From: Platanthera guangdongensis
Taxonomy: Eukaryota; Streptophyta; Magnoliopsida; Asparagales; Orchidaceae
Direction: 5' to 3'
DNA: 64,000 nucleotides
Assembly (NCBI GenBank): GCA_039583875.1
Contig: CM077158.1
Coordinates: forward strand, 127,243,221-127,307,220
Under the pieces are notes generated by a model. That model was not told the origin of the DNA, ran no database searches, and saw only the letters and a list, made by a program, of their open reading frames with translations. The translations under genes were made by a program, and so were the position numbers. Positions 63,871 to 64,000 of this stretch are shown piece after piece. Numbering within the stretch: the first letter of the stretch is position 1; the number at the start of each line of letters is the position of its first letter.

Positions 63871-64000
63871 TATTTTGTCTAGTTTTCTTTCTGAACTTTA
63901 TTTGTTATAACTGTCACAAAGCTACTGTCATGTACATATCTGCTGAATGTTTTAATTTTCTGCCAAATATATTATTTTTGCTTTGTGATCATTTTCCTTT
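63871..64000 (+). other. S4 3' untranslated region, incomplete
   Basis: T-rich sequence like 3845-4000 of S1. The polypurine tract and 3' LTR should begin shortly after the window. Confidence 0.7.

Larger units (their letters stand above)
53571..64000 (+). mobile_element. S4: Sirevirus with env-like ORF, 3' end outside window
   Basis: 5' LTR, primer site, gag, protease, integrase, RT, RNase H and env-like ORF follow in order. The terminal polypurine tract and 3' LTR lie beyond 64000. The five bases before the LTR are GAAAC, so the right TSD should be GAAAC. Several stops and frameshifts make this copy non-functional. Confidence 0.93.

Overview
The window is plant nuclear DNA. It consists entirely, or almost entirely, of LTR retrotransposons inserted into one another. 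I see no host gene, no tRNA or rRNA gene, no CRISPR array and nothing bacterial. The mix points to a large-genome flowering plant: env-bearing Ty1/copia elements of Sirevirus type, chromodomain Ty3/gypsy elements of Tekay/Del type with 2-4.6 kb LTRs, and a Tat/Athila-type LTR with a tRNA-Asp-like primer site. The species cannot be named from the sequence.

Layout (element names are mine). S1 is a Sirevirus entering from the left: the end of RNase H (1-360), a spacer of palindromic repeats, an env-like ORF (858-3844) and a 3' LTR that starts at 4016 and ends at 29389. That LTR is split by G1 (4814-28011, minus strand, TSD CACTC), a 14.2 kb Tekay-like gypsy with 4.65 kb LTRs. One G1 LTR is in turn split by G2 (16217-25219, minus, TSD TGGTA), a 9.0 kb chromodomain gypsy with almost identical LTRs. 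From 29390 the host is S3, an older decayed Sirevirus: partial 5' LTR to 31536, then gag, protease, integrase and RT. S3 is interrupted by C1 (copia, 34780-44045), which itself holds a chimeric insert (about 38846-42745) including a minus-strand Tat/Athila-like LTR (A1). S3 is interrupted again by G3 (44802-52438, TSD GGTAC), a solo Tekay-like LTR that contains S2 (47111-51184, TSD TCCTG), an internally deleted Sirevirus. Finally S4 (from 53571 to the right edge) is a Sirevirus with 5' LTR, gag, protease, integrase, RT, RNase H and an env-like ORF. When inserts are removed at their TSDs, host sequence rejoins: S3 is in frame across both C1 and G3, and the G1 LTR matches its uninterrupted partner.

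State of the genes. G1 has an open Pol with a chromodomain and an open Gag and may have intact coding capacity. G2 has intact domains but a single homopolymer frameshift in RT. S1, S3, S4 and C1 carry stops and frameshifts. S2 keeps only LTRs and a gag remnant.

Most interesting signals. (1) A 102-nt AT-rich GT-AG segment lies exactly between gag and protease of G1, and removing it restores the joint seen continuously in G2. (2) Twin hairpins, each a 13-bp stem with a 14-nt loop carrying GTATGGGC or a close variant, occur in the LTRs of both G1 and the diverged G3, with compensating stem changes. (3) Palindromic motif arrays occur in Sirevirus LTRs, in a spacer and inside gag, and a different motif with the same design occurs in S3. 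(4) Sirevirus LTRs appear to have absorbed a copy of their own primer-binding site. (5) A palindromic array abuts the TATA box of G3.
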